52,843 nt of DNA from a virus. Position numbers and translations under genes: made by a program. Below are positions 22,191 through 28,982 of the stretch, piece by piece; positions within the stretch are counted from its first letter, which is position 1; each line of letters starts with the position of its first letter. Where the stretch lies: positions 1-52,843 of the IMG/VR virus record IMGVR_UViG_3300050166_000172, one strand, 5' to 3'. Below the pieces are notes generated by a model. The model did no database searches. It was not told the origin of the DNA and worked only from the letters and a program-made list of their open reading frames with translations.

Positions 22191-22547
22191 ATGAATAGAG
22201 AAATAAAATTTAGAGCTTATCAAAAATCAAAGGACTTTATGTATGAAGTTCTAAACATCAATCTTGAAGGATACAATAATGCCTTACGAGAAGTAAAGCT
22301 ATCAAATGGTACAATTATCAGAAGCGACAAGTTAGGCGATATAGTTCTAATGCAATTCACAGGACTTAAAGACAAAAATGGAGTTGAAATTTATGAAGGA
22401 GATATATTATACATTTCTGGAGAAGGAAAAGTAAAAGTTAAGTTTCCTTTTTTTGATTTGTACGAAAGAGTTTATTGTGGCGATTCTGATGATATTGAAA
22501 ATATAATCGGCAACATATACCAAAACCCAGAACTTTTAAATCATTAA
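22191..22547 (+). CDS. YopX-like protein
   Basis: A 118-residue protein of the YopX type. Diagnostic features are MNREIKFRAYQ at the start, LMQFTGLKDKNGVEIYEGDIL in the middle (a conserved GLxDKNGxxIYEGDI signature, about 59-77) and a closing IIGNIYQNPELL. YopX-like proteins are common in phages of Bacillota and Bacteroidota and have no firm function. Part of the accessory block of the early operon. Confidence 0.9.
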   Translation: MNREIKFRAYQKSKDFMYEVLNINLEGYNNALREVKLSNGTIIRSDKLGDIVLMQFTGLKDKNGVEIYEGDILYISGEGKVKVKFPFFDLYERVYCGDSDDIENIIGNIYQNPELLNH

Positions 22548-22549
22548 CC

Positions 22550-22957
22550 ATGTCCCAAAAAGCAGAATCTTATTTAGACGAGTCAGGCAAAAACTGGCTC
22601 GTTTTTTATGACCGAGACGGAGATAAAGAATATGATACCTGGACCACAAACCAACCTCACAACGAATTTACACACGAATTTAAAATTGAAAATGAAAAAG
22701 CAGTTGTGTATGTAAATTTTGAAATAAGAAAATTTCCTAACGGAAAGTATGGTTACGGTTACAACACTAATATTTTCTACAATGACTTTGAGAAATGTTT
22801 TACATGCATTAACAGATCATTCGATACAGAACTTGAGGCGCTGCAACATTGTTGGAATAAAATTAAAGAAGGACAAAAAAGCGGATCAAGTAGGCAACTA
22901 GCAGAAAAACTAATCGATAAAATTAACCAGGACTTGGTTCCACAATCATTATTTTAA
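22550..22957 (+). CDS. Phage protein of unknown function (135 residues)
   Basis: Starts 2 bp after the YopX-like gene. Aromatic-rich beta segments (NWLVFYDRDGDKEYDTW and GYGYNTNIFYNDF) precede a helical tail (SRQLAEKLIDKINQDL) ending VPQSLF. The final QSLF resembles a weak clamp-binding end but is not the full motif. No family recognised. Confidence 0.6.
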   Translation: MSQKAESYLDESGKNWLVFYDRDGDKEYDTWTTNQPHNEFTHEFKIENEKAVVYVNFEIRKFPNGKYGYGYNTNIFYNDFEKCFTCINRSFDTELEALQHCWNKIKEGQKSGSSRQLAEKLIDKINQDLVPQSLF

Positions 22958-22958
22958 G

Positions 22959-23402
22959 ATGAAAGCATTTGAAAGGTATTATTCACTTTGGAACAAAAAA
23001 GAAGAATATACAGATGAGGAATTTAATTTTCTTAAAAAATATATTAAGAATAAAAAATTCACTGTTACTTATGGGTTCTACAATAAAGAAAGTTCACAAA
23101 AAAAACAAATTGCATTGATTATAAATACTAATCCATTTATGACACGTAGAACAGGTTTTGAAAATAATTGGCAATATATTGAAACTCGTGAAATTACAAG
23201 TTTAGAAATTGAAGAATACATAAATTTTTATTTAAGATCTCAATATAAAAGATTTTTAGTCTTTTACTACAATAACATAGATAAACTAATACATGATGAT
23301 AAAAAGCTTAATGCTATAACACCTGATATTTTTATTGAAAAATGTAGAAAAAAAGGATATTCGGGAACTTTTCAATTAAAAATGGATTACAATTTTTTAT
23401 AA
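22959..23402 (+). CDS. Phage protein of unknown function (147 residues)
   Basis: A basic, lysine- and tyrosine-rich protein (MKAFERYYSLWNKKEEYTDE) with a helical start and several beta segments (KQIALIINTNPF). It starts one base after the previous stop. Its low-complexity, basic composition may suit nucleic-acid contact, but no motif is recognised. Confidence 0.6.
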   Translation: MKAFERYYSLWNKKEEYTDEEFNFLKKYIKNKKFTVTYGFYNKESSQKKQIALIINTNPFMTRRTGFENNWQYIETREITSLEIEEYINFYLRSQYKRFLVFYYNNIDKLIHDDKKLNAITPDIFIEKCRKKGYSGTFQLKMDYNFL

Positions 23403-23436
23403 AAAATGAGCACAAGAATTTAAAAACAAATTATAT

Positions 23437-23832
23437 ATGGAAAATCAAAAATTAAAAAAAGGTCAAAAAGTTTATTTTATTGGGGAAAAAGCACCAATGA
23501 TTGTAAATGAAATTAATGAAAACTTTGCAATTTGTACAAGGGATTTGCATAGATGGTATGATGCTAATATAATAAAATATGAAGCAAAAGAAAATTTTTC
23601 ATCATTTACTGAAACATACAAAAAACTAAAAAACAGTATTGTGTATACTATTTTAGATTTTAAAAACAATGTTAAAGGAACTCATAATTCTTGGGGTTAC
23701 GGAATTGAAAGAAAAACTTTGAAAAAAGATTGTAAAGAAATATTAAAAGCTTTAGAGTCAGATGAGATTGAAATTTCAAGAAGAAATTTTGTTCAATTGA
23801 ATATCGATTTCGAACGTACTTCAAATCAATAA
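23437..23832 (+). CDS. Phage protein of unknown function (131 residues)
   Basis: Begins with a small beta-barrel-like stretch (KKGQKVYFIGEKAPMIVNEI, then NFAICTRDL), similar in shape to SH3-like domains of small phage proteins, followed by helices. It is the last gene before a 156-bp gap at 23833-23988 that interrupts the operon. No family recognised. Confidence 0.6.
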   Translation: MENQKLKKGQKVYFIGEKAPMIVNEINENFAICTRDLHRWYDANIIKYEAKENFSSFTETYKKLKNSIVYTILDFKNNVKGTHNSWGYGIERKTLKKDCKEILKALESDEIEISRRNFVQLNIDFERTSNQ

Positions 23833-23956
23833 TGTTTAACGTTTTGCATATAAATGATCTAGCGTTTTAGAGAGCCTAAAGTATCGGTTTATGACTTAAC
23901 AAACCAAACACAAAATTAACATTAAATAACTCCCGAAGTAGCTATATTTTTTATAT

Positions 23957-24469
23957 GCTGTTATCAATTCGGCTTAATTCACACAAAAATGAACAAATAT
24001 CTATTTAAAAAAATTGAACAAGCAAATTCTGCTTATTTTGAAAACTTAATCTTTATAGCAAATGAAGTTTGTAGAGAAAGACAATCAGAAGCATTTGAAG
24101 AATTTACAGAATTAGAACCTATTGAAATTGCAAAGGTTTTAGGTTGGAACACAAAAGACACAACTTTGAAAATGATTAAAGAAAGTATTAAAGAAAAAGA
24201 ATTTGCAACTACATTATTGCAATATGATTTAACTGGATTTATTGCTGAATGTCATTTACCACATCATTCAAGATTTATGTTTAATGATGGCGAAGAACGT
24301 CCTTGGGGTTCATCAGTTCATTTAGGTTCTTTAAGAGTTGCTTGGGTTTATGCTGAATCAATTGGCGAACTTGTAGAAAAACTTGAAGAACTTGCTGAAA
24401 ATTTCTATGTTGAATCCTATGAAAAAGAACGTTCAGAGTTATCTACGGCAAAATCTGAGTGATAACAGC
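23957..24469. repeat. 10-bp inverted repeat bracketing one gene
   Basis: GCTGTTATCA (23957-23966) and TGATAACAGC (24460-24469) are perfect inverted copies; extending outward, 12 of 13 bases match. The left copy is 22 bp before the start of the gene at 23989 and the right copy overlaps its stop codon. The left flank also contains an AT-rich tract (CTATATTTTTTATATGC) that could be a promoter. This packaging suggests a gene inserted or moved as a unit, or an RNA stem closing the transcript. Confidence 0.45.
23989..24462 (+). CDS. Accessory protein of unknown function, likely moron
   Basis: A 157-residue protein (MNKYLFKKIEQANSAYFENL) with an acidic helical N-terminus and a middle section FATTLLQYDLTGFIAECHLPHHSRF. 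Aromatic and acidic residues dominate (WGSSVHLGSLRVAWVYAESIGE). It is the only gene of this block set off by gaps on both sides (156 and 116 bp) and by an inverted repeat, pointing to independent acquisition. I recognise no family. Confidence 0.6.
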   Translation: MNKYLFKKIEQANSAYFENLIFIANEVCRERQSEAFEEFTELEPIEIAKVLGWNTKDTTLKMIKESIKEKEFATTLLQYDLTGFIAECHLPHHSRFMFNDGEERPWGSSVHLGSLRVAWVYAESIGELVEKLEELAENFYVESYEKERSELSTAKSE

Positions 24470-24533
24470 CTAATTGGAAATTGTTTTAATGTCGCCAATC
24501 ATTTGTTAGAATTCCCTTGATACTTCCAAAATG

Positions 24534-24550
24534 TCAACCCAATATTGCTC
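24534..24550 (+). repeat. 17-nt direct repeat, copy B
   Basis: TCAACCCAATATTGCTC, identical to 16215-16231, 28 bp before the start of the next gene. The gap 24463-24578 holds this repeat and no ORF of note. See copy A for interpretation. Confidence 0.5.
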
Positions 24551-24578
24551 TATAATTAATAACTAAAAAATCAATATT

Positions 24579-24788
24579 ATGGCATTACTTTTATTTACAC
24601 CAAGAACCACAATTGAAGCAAACATTTTTCAATTTAGATTAGATCAATCACCTTTTCACGCAGAATGGAATATTAGAACCGGTGCATATGAATTTCAAGA
24701 AGAAGAAGAAAATATAGACGAATTAGAAGAAATCATCGCTAATTCAATTGCATACGATATTAACGGTAGATTCGAACTTCAAAACTAA
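24579..24788 (+). CDS. Small acidic protein, unknown
   Basis: A 69-residue protein (MALLLFTPRTTIEANIFQFR) followed by a strongly acidic stretch (EFQEEEENIDELEEII). It starts after the 17-nt repeat and heads a three-gene set running to the DUF3560 gene. No family recognised. Confidence 0.55.
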   Translation: MALLLFTPRTTIEANIFQFRLDQSPFHAEWNIRTGAYEFQEEEENIDELEEIIANSIAYDINGRFELQN

Positions 24789-24794
24789 TTCAAA

Positions 24795-24983
24795 ATGAAA
24801 AACATATTAAATAAAACAGTAAAAATCGACAATTTTTTAACTTTTGACCCTTTAAACAAACAAGGGGAAAATGGAAAAGTTATAAAGGTAAATGAAATTG
24901 ACGAAGAAAATGCAGATGTAACAATTCTATTTGAAGACGGAAGCAAAGGAATGTATCAACTTGGAACCTTTGAAATTTTATAA
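24795..24983 (+). CDS. Small beta-rich protein, unknown
   Basis: A 62-residue protein (MKNILNKTVKIDNFLTFDPL) with alternating beta strands (GKVIKVNEIDEENADVTILF) and a closing GMYQLGTFEIL, resembling a small SH3-like barrel. Spacing of 6 bp from the previous gene and 2 bp to the next supports it. Unknown function. Confidence 0.55.
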   Translation: MKNILNKTVKIDNFLTFDPLNKQGENGKVIKVNEIDEENADVTILFEDGSKGMYQLGTFEIL

Positions 24984-24985
24984 CT

Positions 24986-25063
24986 ATGTTCAAATTCTGT
25001 AAAAGATGCGTAGCAATGCGCATCTTTAAATTTAATAAATGTATAACCTGTAAAAAAAAATGA
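24986..25063 (+). CDS. Very small cysteine-pair peptide
   Basis: A 25-residue ORF, MFKFCKRCVAMRIFKFNKCI, ending TCKKK. The two CxxC pairs (CKRC and CITC), 14 residues apart, would form a minimal zinc ribbon, and the peptide is strongly basic. It starts 2 bp after the previous stop and its TGA overlaps the next ATG, typical of translational coupling. Real coding is likely but unproven. Confidence 0.5.
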   Translation: MFKFCKRCVAMRIFKFNKCITCKKK

Positions 25064-25701
25064 ATACCTACACAAAATACACAACCAACGTATTCTTGGC
25101 TAAATCCCAGTATCTATACCAAAAAGGAGATACTATTATAGTTCACACAAAATACGGCAAAGAAAACGAATATATTGTTTTCAATCTTGTTTTAAAGAAA
25201 GAAGAATTCTATTATTATTCAATAGTTAGAGCCGATGGTTTTAATGTTCAAGAATTTGCAAAACAAAAAGCAGCACGTTATCAGCAATGGGCAAATGCTC
25301 GAGAAAAAAAATCAGATGAATATTACCAGGCATCACAAGAAGGTAAAGATTTTCTTGTATTAGCCGAACCAATAAAAATTGGACATCATTCTGAAAAAAG
25401 ACATCGAGCGCTAATTGATAGAAATTGGAACAGAATGGAAAAGTCTGTTGAAAATAGTAAAGTCGCAAAAGAACACGAAAGCAAAGCCGATTATTGGGAG
25501 AAGAAAGCAAACACAATAAATCTATCAATGCCTGAAAGTCTTGAATACTTCGAATATAAGTTTGAAGCTGCAAAAGAATATCACGAAGGATTGAAGTCTG
25601 GAAAGTACGAAAGAAGACACTCCTACTCGCTTACTTACGCTAAAAAAGCAGTAAATGAAGCACAAAAGAAATTAGAAACTGCTAAAAAATTATGGTCGTA
25701 A
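25060..25701 (+). CDS. DUF3560-domain protein
   Basis: A 213-residue protein. The characteristic DUF3560 block is EPIKIGHHSEKRHRALIDRN followed by a long charged coiled coil (WNRMEKSVENSKVAKEHESK and ADYWEKKA). The last 60 residues are lysine-rich helices. DUF3560 proteins are found on plasmids and phages, sometimes fused to other domains; function is unknown. It overlaps the preceding peptide gene by ATGA and is the last gene before the early terminator at 25813. Confidence 0.85.
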   Translation: MNTYTKYTTNVFLAKSQYLYQKGDTIIVHTKYGKENEYIVFNLVLKKEEFYYYSIVRADGFNVQEFAKQKAARYQQWANAREKKSDEYYQASQEGKDFLVLAEPIKIGHHSEKRHRALIDRNWNRMEKSVENSKVAKEHESKADYWEKKANTINLSMPESLEYFEYKFEAAKEYHEGLKSGKYERRHSYSLTYAKKAVNEAQKKLETAKKLWS

Positions 25702-25812
25702 TCCAATATTAGCTACATAAACATTTTTAAAGTAAAATAATGTAGTCAATTATAACAAGGATTAAATCGGTTACAATCAATCAATAATAGTCTAAAAATC
25801 AAATACTTATAT

Positions 25813-25842
25813 AAAGCCACTCTAACAAAGTGGCTTTTTTTG
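25813..25842 (+). terminator. Terminator of the early operon
   Basis: AAAGCCACT (25813-25821) pairs with AGTGGCTTT (25829-25837) over a 7-nt loop and is followed by a run of T. It closes the long rightward early transcript. The preceding 110 bp (25702-25812) contain only AT-rich non-coding sequence. Confidence 0.85.
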
Positions 25843-25853
25843 TGTTGTAATTT

Positions 25854-25885
25854 TTGCAATTATCTTGTAAAATTTACTATTTTTG
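25854..25885 (+). promoter_or_regulatory. Promoter of the packaging operon
   Basis: -33 TTG at 25854-25856, then 21 bp, then the -7 element TATTTTTG (25878-25885), an exact TAnnTTTG match. It lies 38 bp upstream of the ParB-methyltransferase. The 13-mer TTGTAAAATTTAC at 25865-25877, directly before the -7 element, recurs at 28174-28186, so a phage regulator may bind here. Confidence 0.7.
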
Positions 25886-25922
25886 TTGCACAATGTAACC
25901 AAAAAAAAATAATATTTTTTTT

Positions 25923-27410
25923 ATGTATGAATTAAAAATAACATCAAAAGTCATTAAAACAGAGCTAATTAAGTGGTCCGAACTTCAATTTGTTCAAAAT
26001 GACAACTTCAAGGAATGGGTAGGTAATGGCGACAAAAAACTAATGGAGTCAATACTAAAATATCAATTCATTGATCCTTTTAAGGTTTATGAAGAAAATG
26101 GTGTTTTATATTGCCTTGACGGTAAACATAGATTTTTGGATTTAAAAAGTGCAATTGAAAACGGTGTAAATATTCCCGAAACACTTCCTGCAACTTTTAT
26201 TGATTGCAAGAATATGAAAGAAGCTGCAGAATTGGTTTTGGTTTACTCTTCGCATTATGCAACTATTACCCAACAAGGATTACTTGACTTTGTAAATAAA
26301 TTTGATTTAGATTTTCCAGAAATAACAAATCTTTTAAATATTGCCGAGTTTGATGATATTAGTTTTCAAGGTTTATTGAACAAAGAAAATAATCCATTGG
26401 AAGGCGAAACCATTACTCCTTCATCATTGAAAGATAGTTTTATATTCCCACCTTTTTCAATATTAGATACTCGATCTGGAGTGTGGCAAGAACGTAAGCG
26501 CAAATGGTTAGAATTAGGTTTCAACTCACAAGAAACTCGCGAAGACGTGGAGCTAATTGCTAAAAGTGGCCAATCAACAGGTATTTATGAATTAAGAAAT
26601 AAAATGCGCGAATCATTGCAGCGTGAGCCTAATTGGGATGAAATAATTGATTATGCAAAAAAGAAAGGAATGCACGTTTATGAGGGAGCGAGTATATTTG
26701 ACCCTGTAGTATGTGAATTGTCTTATCGTTGGTTTTGCCCTGAAGGTGGATTGATTTTAGATCCATTTGCGGGTGGTTCCGTTCGTGGTATTGTAGCTGG
26801 GGTTCTTGGGTATAATTACTGGGGTATTGATTTAAGAAAAGAACAAGTAGAAGCTAACCGTAAGCAGGCATCGATACTAAATATTGAAAATGCTCACTGG
26901 ATACCTGGCGATAGTGATGAGGAGCTTGATATACTCAGAATTGACAATGGAGCCGACTTTATTTACTCCTGCCCTCCATACGCAGATTTAGAAAAGTATA
27001 GCGACGACCCAAAGGACTTATCCAATATGGACTATGACGACTTTAAGGAAGTATATTTTTCAATCATTAAAAAATCAGTTGCTCAATTAAAAGACGACCG
27101 CTTTGCGTGTTTCGTTGTTGGTGATGTTCGCGATAAAAAAGGTTTCTATTATAACTTTGTTAGCGATACAATTCAAGCGTTCAAGGATGCTGGAATGGAA
27201 CTATACAACGAAATCATTTTAGTAAACGTTGTTGGCTCATTGGCTATTAGAGTAAGGCGCCAATTTAACGGAGGTCGTAAAGTAGGTAAAATGCACCAAA
27301 ACGTGTTAGTTTTCTATAAAGGCGACCCTAAAAAAATAAAAGAAAACTATCCTGAATTAAATTTAGGAGAATTAGAGCACTTTGAAAATAATGAAAATTC
27401 AATAATTTAA
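25923..27410 (+). CDS. ParB-like plus DNA methyltransferase fusion
   Basis: A 495-residue protein. The N-terminal third (about 15-130, with LYCLDGKHRFLDLKSAIENG) is a ParB-like nuclease fold; the C-terminal half carries methyltransferase motif I DPFAGGSV (about 280-287) and motif IV SCPPY (about 350-354), the N6-adenine / N4-cytosine class. There is no companion restriction enzyme, so it is an orphan methyltransferase. In Bacteroidota phages this gene usually opens the packaging module, as here, and may protect DNA from restriction or mark it for packaging. Confidence 0.9.
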   Translation: MYELKITSKVIKTELIKWSELQFVQNDNFKEWVGNGDKKLMESILKYQFIDPFKVYEENGVLYCLDGKHRFLDLKSAIENGVNIPETLPATFIDCKNMKEAAELVLVYSSHYATITQQGLLDFVNKFDLDFPEITNLLNIAEFDDISFQGLLNKENNPLEGETITPSSLKDSFIFPPFSILDTRSGVWQERKRKWLELGFNSQETREDVELIAKSGQSTGIYELRNKMRESLQREPNWDEIIDYAKKKGMHVYEGASIFDPVVCELSYRWFCPEGGLILDPFAGGSVRGIVAGVLGYNYWGIDLRKEQVEANRKQASILNIENAHWIPGDSDEELDILRIDNGADFIYSCPPYADLEKYSDDPKDLSNMDYDDFKEVYFSIIKKSVAQLKDDRFACFVVGDVRDKKGFYYNFVSDTIQAFKDAGMELYNEIILVNVVGSLAIRVRRQFNGGRKVGKMHQNVLVFYKGDPKKIKENYPELNLGELEHFENNENSII

Positions 27411-27448
27411 AATAAATTTGCTAGGTATACTATAAAAAAACCTCGCAA

Positions 27449-27685
27449 ATGTCAGACACTAACTATCAAATAATTACCCAAATGAAAAATACAATCATTG
27501 AATACCTTGAAGGGGAAAAAAAGATTAATGAAGATGCTTTAAGAGCTTATGATAACCCAATTATTCCAGATACTAACTCAGAAATTAGAGTAATGCGTGA
27601 GCGTGAAGCTATAAAGTTACGCCATAGTATTGCTGAATTATCTCGTCATATTGAAGTAATTAAAAAAATGTATCCAAATCAATAA
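27449..27685 (+). CDS. Small coiled-coil protein before terminase small subunit
   Basis: A 78-residue helical protein (MSDTNYQIITQMKNTIIEYL) with a central IRVMREREAIKLRHSIAELS coiled coil. It starts 38 bp after the methyltransferase and ends 2 bp before the terminase small-subunit-like gene, so it may assist packaging. No family recognised. Confidence 0.6.
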   Translation: MSDTNYQIITQMKNTIIEYLEGEKKINEDALRAYDNPIIPDTNSEIRVMREREAIKLRHSIAELSRHIEVIKKMYPNQ

Positions 27686-27687
27686 AT

Positions 27688-28164
27688 ATGCCAGGCGTTA
27701 GATCAACAAAAATTGAAACTGAACGACGTATATTTACTATACAAGGCTGGATAATTTCTGGAGTTCCTGATTATCTTATTCTTAAAAATATTCAGCAACA
27801 GTTTAAAAATGCAGATGGCGAATATATTAAAAGACGTCAAGCAAAAGTACTAATTAATAAAGCATATGAAGATTGGCACGCCGAACAAGATGCTTCAATA
27901 GAACAAAGGCGAAGTCTTCGTATTGCAGAACTTAAACAAGATATACGAAATCTAAAAGACGAATTTAAGGGAACGCCAAGAGGTATGACCGTTGTAAATC
28001 AAATTAAAAAAGAAATTACAAAGTTAGAAGATTTGTATCCTGCAAGAAAACATATCATTCAAGGCGACGAAGAAAAGCCCTTAATATTTACTACTGTTGA
28101 AGAAAGGGAAAAAAGAATACAGCAATTGTTGGCTAAAATTCCAACTGATAAGAATTTTTTATAA
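27688..28164 (+). CDS. Terminase small subunit-like protein
   Basis: A 158-residue protein. The first 60 residues resemble a helix-turn-helix used by terminase small subunits to bind packaging sites (GWIISGVPDYLILKNI, then KRRQAKVLINKAY). A long helical middle (about 75-120) is typical for oligomerisation, and the C-terminal 30 residues (EEREKRIQQLLAKI) may contact the large subunit. It is two small genes and an RNA region upstream of terL, which is the expected location. The call rests on context and fold pattern. Confidence 0.65.
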   Translation: MPGVRSTKIETERRIFTIQGWIISGVPDYLILKNIQQQFKNADGEYIKRRQAKVLINKAYEDWHAEQDASIEQRRSLRIAELKQDIRNLKDEFKGTPRGMTVVNQIKKEITKLEDLYPARKHIIQGDEEKPLIFTTVEEREKRIQQLLAKIPTDKNFL

Positions 28165-28169
28165 AAATT

Positions 28170-28213
28170 AAATTGTAAAATTTACAATTTAATTGTAAAA
28201 TATATTATTTTTA
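28170..28213 (+). promoter_or_regulatory. Palindromic operator and promoter-like element
   Basis: 28170-28190 is a 10-bp perfect inverted repeat around a single base, core TTGTAAAATTTACAA. Three bases later a second TTGTAAAAT (28193-28201) is followed, at the same 13-bp offset as in the packaging promoter, by TATTTTTA (28206-28213), one base from TAnnTTTG. Together they form a second promoter-like element in front of the tRNA-like gene and share the 13-mer TTGTAAAATTTAC with 25865-25877. Confidence 0.5.
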
Positions 28214-28253
28214 CGAATTGTAATACAAATAGTTGTAAAAAAGTTTAGTTATT

Positions 28254-28284
28254 AAAAGCTAGTTTGTACGAAAAACTAGCTTTT
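28254..28284 (+). terminator. Strong hairpin upstream of the tRNA-like gene
   Basis: AAAAGCTAGTTT (28254-28265) pairs perfectly with AAACTAGCTTTT (28273-28284) over a 7-nt loop. The T-run at its end is short (TTTTATTT), so termination may be partial. It stands between the terminase small-subunit-like gene and the tRNA-like gene and could act as terminator or as a processing site. Confidence 0.6.
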
Positions 28285-28289
28285 ATTTA

Positions 28290-28370
28290 GGGGAAGTAGC
28301 TCAGTTGGCTAGAGCAGATTTGAGATGATATCAATAAATAGAGTCGCTGGTTCGATTCCAGCCTTTTCCA
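28290..28370 (+). tRNA. tRNA-like gene with abnormal anticodon arm
   Basis: An 81-nt tRNA-like sequence. The acceptor GGGGAAG pairs with CTTTTCC over 7 bp (two G-U); D-arm GCTC-AGTTGGCTA-GAGC and T-arm GCTGG-TTCGATT-CCAGC are canonical. The anticodon arm is not: stem ATTT/AAAT of only 4 bp around a 14-nt loop (GAGATGATATCAAT) instead of 7 nt, within which TTGA / TCAA could form an inner hairpin. No anticodon with the usual U33 is readable. CCA is not encoded. It may be a degenerate phage tRNA or a tRNA mimic. Position is unusual, within the packaging operon. Confidence 0.55.
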
Positions 28371-28380
28371 CAAGTATTAT

Positions 28381-28549
28381 ATACCGTTCAAGGAGATAAG
28401 CCTCCACATGTAATCTTTAGTGTTGTATTCATGCATGATGTTTGGTTTATAGATTAGCAAATAGAAAAAATGAGCGTGTAGCGTTACTATAATCTGTTTT
28501 ATGGGTAAATTTTAAGCTTATAGTTATAAAAAACATTTTTGAACGGTAT
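28381..28549 (+). ncRNA. Candidate structured RNA beside terminase
   Basis: A non-coding 169-nt stretch closed by a perfect 11-bp inverted repeat, ATACCGTTCAA (28381-28391) and TTGAACGGTAT (28539-28549). Inside are GGAG/CTCC (28392-28395 with 28402-28405) and ATAGATTA / TAATCTGT (28449-28456 with 28490-28497, 8 bp with one G-U). It begins 10 bp after the tRNA-like gene and ends 14 bp before the next ORF. I see no credible ORF inside. The structure is proposed from base-pairing only; the function is unknown. Confidence 0.4.
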
Positions 28550-28563
28550 TTCTTTAAAAAAGT

Positions 28564-28743
28564 ATGAAATCAATTGAAACAGAACAAGGAAGAATTTTTA
28601 TTGAAGGTATTGAAACCTCAAACCCTACGCATATTGGTTATGCTGTAATTGATTTGGTACAGCAAGGAAAAGAAATTATCATTAAAAACCCTTGCAAAAA
28701 CAAATGCAAGAATTTTAAACTTTTAAAAAACTGCAAAAAATGA
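28564..28743 (+). CDS. Small protein with cysteine-rich tail
   Basis: A 59-residue ORF from ATG 28564 (MKSIETEQGRIFIEGIETSN), with a beta-rich front and a tail containing PCKNKCKN and LKNCKK, three cysteines among lysines that may bind metal or nucleic acid. Its TGA overlaps the next ATG. Unknown function. Confidence 0.5.
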   Translation: MKSIETEQGRIFIEGIETSNPTHIGYAVIDLVQQGKEIIIKNPCKNKCKNFKLLKNCKK

Positions 28744-28982
28744 AGCATATAAAATCCTTAAACCCATTCAAACCTATTCAGTTATTTTTTGCTAAAATAC
28801 TTAAACAAAGGATTGAAAAGAGAGTGCAAAAACATCAAACAATTAAATATTTAGAATATTTAATTGAAGAGTATAGATTGATCCAGAAAAAAGAATCTAA
28901 GCTATCAAGCACCGAAAGAAGAAAAGTTATAAAAGCCATAGATGATTATGTTGAAAGCGGACATATAATTGAAAAAAAATAA
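28740..28982 (+). CDS. Small basic protein before large terminase
   Basis: An 80-residue, lysine-rich helical protein (MKHIKSLNPFKPIQLFFAKI). It overlaps its neighbours on both sides (ATGA and TAATG), so it is coupled to terL. A packaging accessory role is inferred from position only. Confidence 0.6.
   Translation: MKHIKSLNPFKPIQLFFAKILKQRIEKRVQKHQTIKYLEYLIEEYRLIQKKESKLSSTERRKVIKAIDDYVESGHIIEKK

Noticed and set aside
28290-28370. The tRNA-like gene as a suppressor tRNA reading the stop in the PcfJ-like gene
   Set aside because: No anticodon can be read from the 14-nt loop, and only one internal stop is found in the whole phage; there is no pattern of recoding.
28290-28549. tRNA-like gene plus paired RNA as a tmRNA
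   Set aside because: The tRNA part is continuous rather than split between the two ends, and no tag-peptide frame with a proper end was seen.
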